A DNA stretch of 64,000 bases from Promerops cafer (taxonomy: Eukaryota; Chordata; Aves; Passeriformes; Nectariniidae): the NCBI GenBank assembly GCA_013398275.1, contig VZSE01002702.1, forward strand, positions 558,001-622,000, read 5' to 3'. Below the pieces are notes generated by a model. It did no database searches, was not told where the DNA came from, and saw nothing but the letters and a program-made list of their open reading frames with translations. A program made the position numbers and the translations under genes. Below, in pieces: positions 62,941-64,000 of the stretch (positions are counted from its first letter, which is position 1; each line of letters begins with the position of its first letter).

Positions 62941-64000
62941 GAAAGCTTTCCTGCTCTTTTCTGTGCAGTTACAACCCTGGAAACTATTCTTCTCCCAACA
63001 GGCACAGCATAGGGAGCCACAGCATAGCTCTATTTACCCTGCCTCCACAGTAATATCTAATTTCTAAGTTCAAAGAACTCTCTCATGGGGTAAAAAAAGT
63101 AATTTGTTCTCTAGGTTAAATTTATTCTTGGTTCTTCTGATGAGCCAAGACTCTAGCAATTACTGTGACAGATGGAGTGATGATTTTTATGATGTGGAAA
63201 CTTGTCCACAGGAATGAAACTGAAATCTCCAAACCTATTTCTCACAGTGGCCTTTAGACAGTTGTCAGGTAATAATTGTCACTGTGGACAAACTTTGAAT
63301 TAGTGAATGGCTCCAGTAGCTTGTTACTGCAACACTCCTTAGCAGACTGACACTTTCTGAAAAATTTTTGTCATTTATTCTGAATATACTTGAACCAGAT
63401 AGGGAACCAATATATGGGTTTAAATTTCTCCCAACATTCAGAAGCATTTGAACATTGTGCTTGGAGTTTTAGTACTCTGTCATTTTGGAAGGACTGTTTC
63501 AAGTTGATTTTCAGAGAGCAGAATGAGATGTTTGAGATGCTGCTTTACATATATTGATAACAATAACATATCTTACGGAAAATACCATTTCAAACAGAAA
63601 AGTTTTTGTGTGAACTTGGTTAGGAACTGACTGGATTTTCATGGGATATTTTCACGCCTTCTATTCAGGCAGTAAGTGCTGTAGCCAGTGTTAGTGGTGA
63701 ATGGCAGCCTCTGAGGCAGACATCAGGCACAACTTCAATTTGGAGGGTCATGGTCCACCACAAGCTCCCCATGCCCACTGATGGAATGCCCTGGCTAGAA
63801 TCCTTAGGCACAAACCCATTAAAAATAGCCTGATACTTGTCTAGTCTCCTGGTTCCAGTCTTCACCATTAATCCAGAAAAACCCCATAGAAACTGACTTT
63901 TGATACTTTGGGAACATTTTCAGTGACTTAGAGACTGAGACTCAAAACTTGCTGACAGGCATGGAAAGGAAGGAGACATCTTTCCTTTGTTCACAGATGT

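Larger units (their letters stand above)
36822..64000 (-). other. DLG2: DLG2 intron upstream of PDZ3 (partial)
   Basis: Over 27 kb of intronic DNA running off the right edge. The expected preceding coding exon (linker after PDZ2, ending in a Gly codon's first two bases) was looked for on the minus strand and not found. Contents seen: two plus-oriented CR1 ends, two MIR-like fragments, a GA-rich tract, CA- and A-rich simple repeats, an N with a local duplication near 47.8 kb, and a CpG-rich patch near 59 kb. Large stretches (about 43-47.7 kb, 48.1-50.7 kb, 52-55 kb, 56-58.8 kb) show nothing beyond AT-rich unique sequence. Confidence 0.85.

Noticed and set aside
1..64000. CRISPR array, tRNA/rRNA genes, bacterial-type operons or a novel defence or mobile system
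   Set aside because: No regularly spaced repeats, no tRNA or rRNA sequence and no clustered ORFs. The window has the character of a vertebrate intron.

Overview
This is a window of vertebrate nuclear DNA, almost certainly from a bird. It is AT-rich and intron-like, with no operons or dense coding. It carries at least seven 5'-truncated CR1 retrotransposon ends of the avian type (AGAATCA(T/C)AGAAT... GGTTGGAAGGGAC), plus a few old MIR-like SINE fragments. The only two stretches that read as real protein-coding sequence are short, intact, consensus-spliced exons on the minus strand. Together they encode the third PDZ domain of a DLG-family MAGUK scaffold. Paralogue-distinguishing residues (ELQRGDQ, NGIDLRGATHEQ, QYQPE) point to DLG2 (PSD-93/Chapsyn-110) rather than DLG1, DLG3 or DLG4.

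Layout on the + strand, with the gene running right to left. 36822-64000 is part of the intron upstream of PDZ3 (more than 27 kb). 36665-36821 is the exon for the first part of PDZ3, including the GLGF carboxylate-binding loop. 18443-36664 is an 18.2-kb intron that splits PDZ3. 18340-18442 is the exon for the second part of PDZ3, including the helix with the ligand-selecting His. 1-18339 is part of the next intron (more than 18 kb). The two exons join in frame (ILS/VNG). The flanking exons for the PDZ2-PDZ3 linker and for the linker to SH3 were not found.

The introns hold CR1 fragments, MIR-like fragments, a probable 512-bp solo LTR with TG...CA ends and a 4-bp target duplication (34843-35354), and a long purine-rich GAAA/GAGAGAAA tract at 24.1-24.46 kb. 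They also hold two small CpG-rich patches in otherwise CpG-poor DNA (about 33.2-33.5 kb, with a strong CTCF-like motif, and about 58.9-59.1 kb). Each of the two single-base Ns (23862 and 47858) lies inside a near-exact direct duplication, which looks like an assembly artefact at contig joins. The other open frames (about 60-180 codons) have no recognisable family, conserved motif or splice context and are treated as chance. I see no sign of a novel multi-gene system; the noteworthy points are regulatory, structural and assembly-related.
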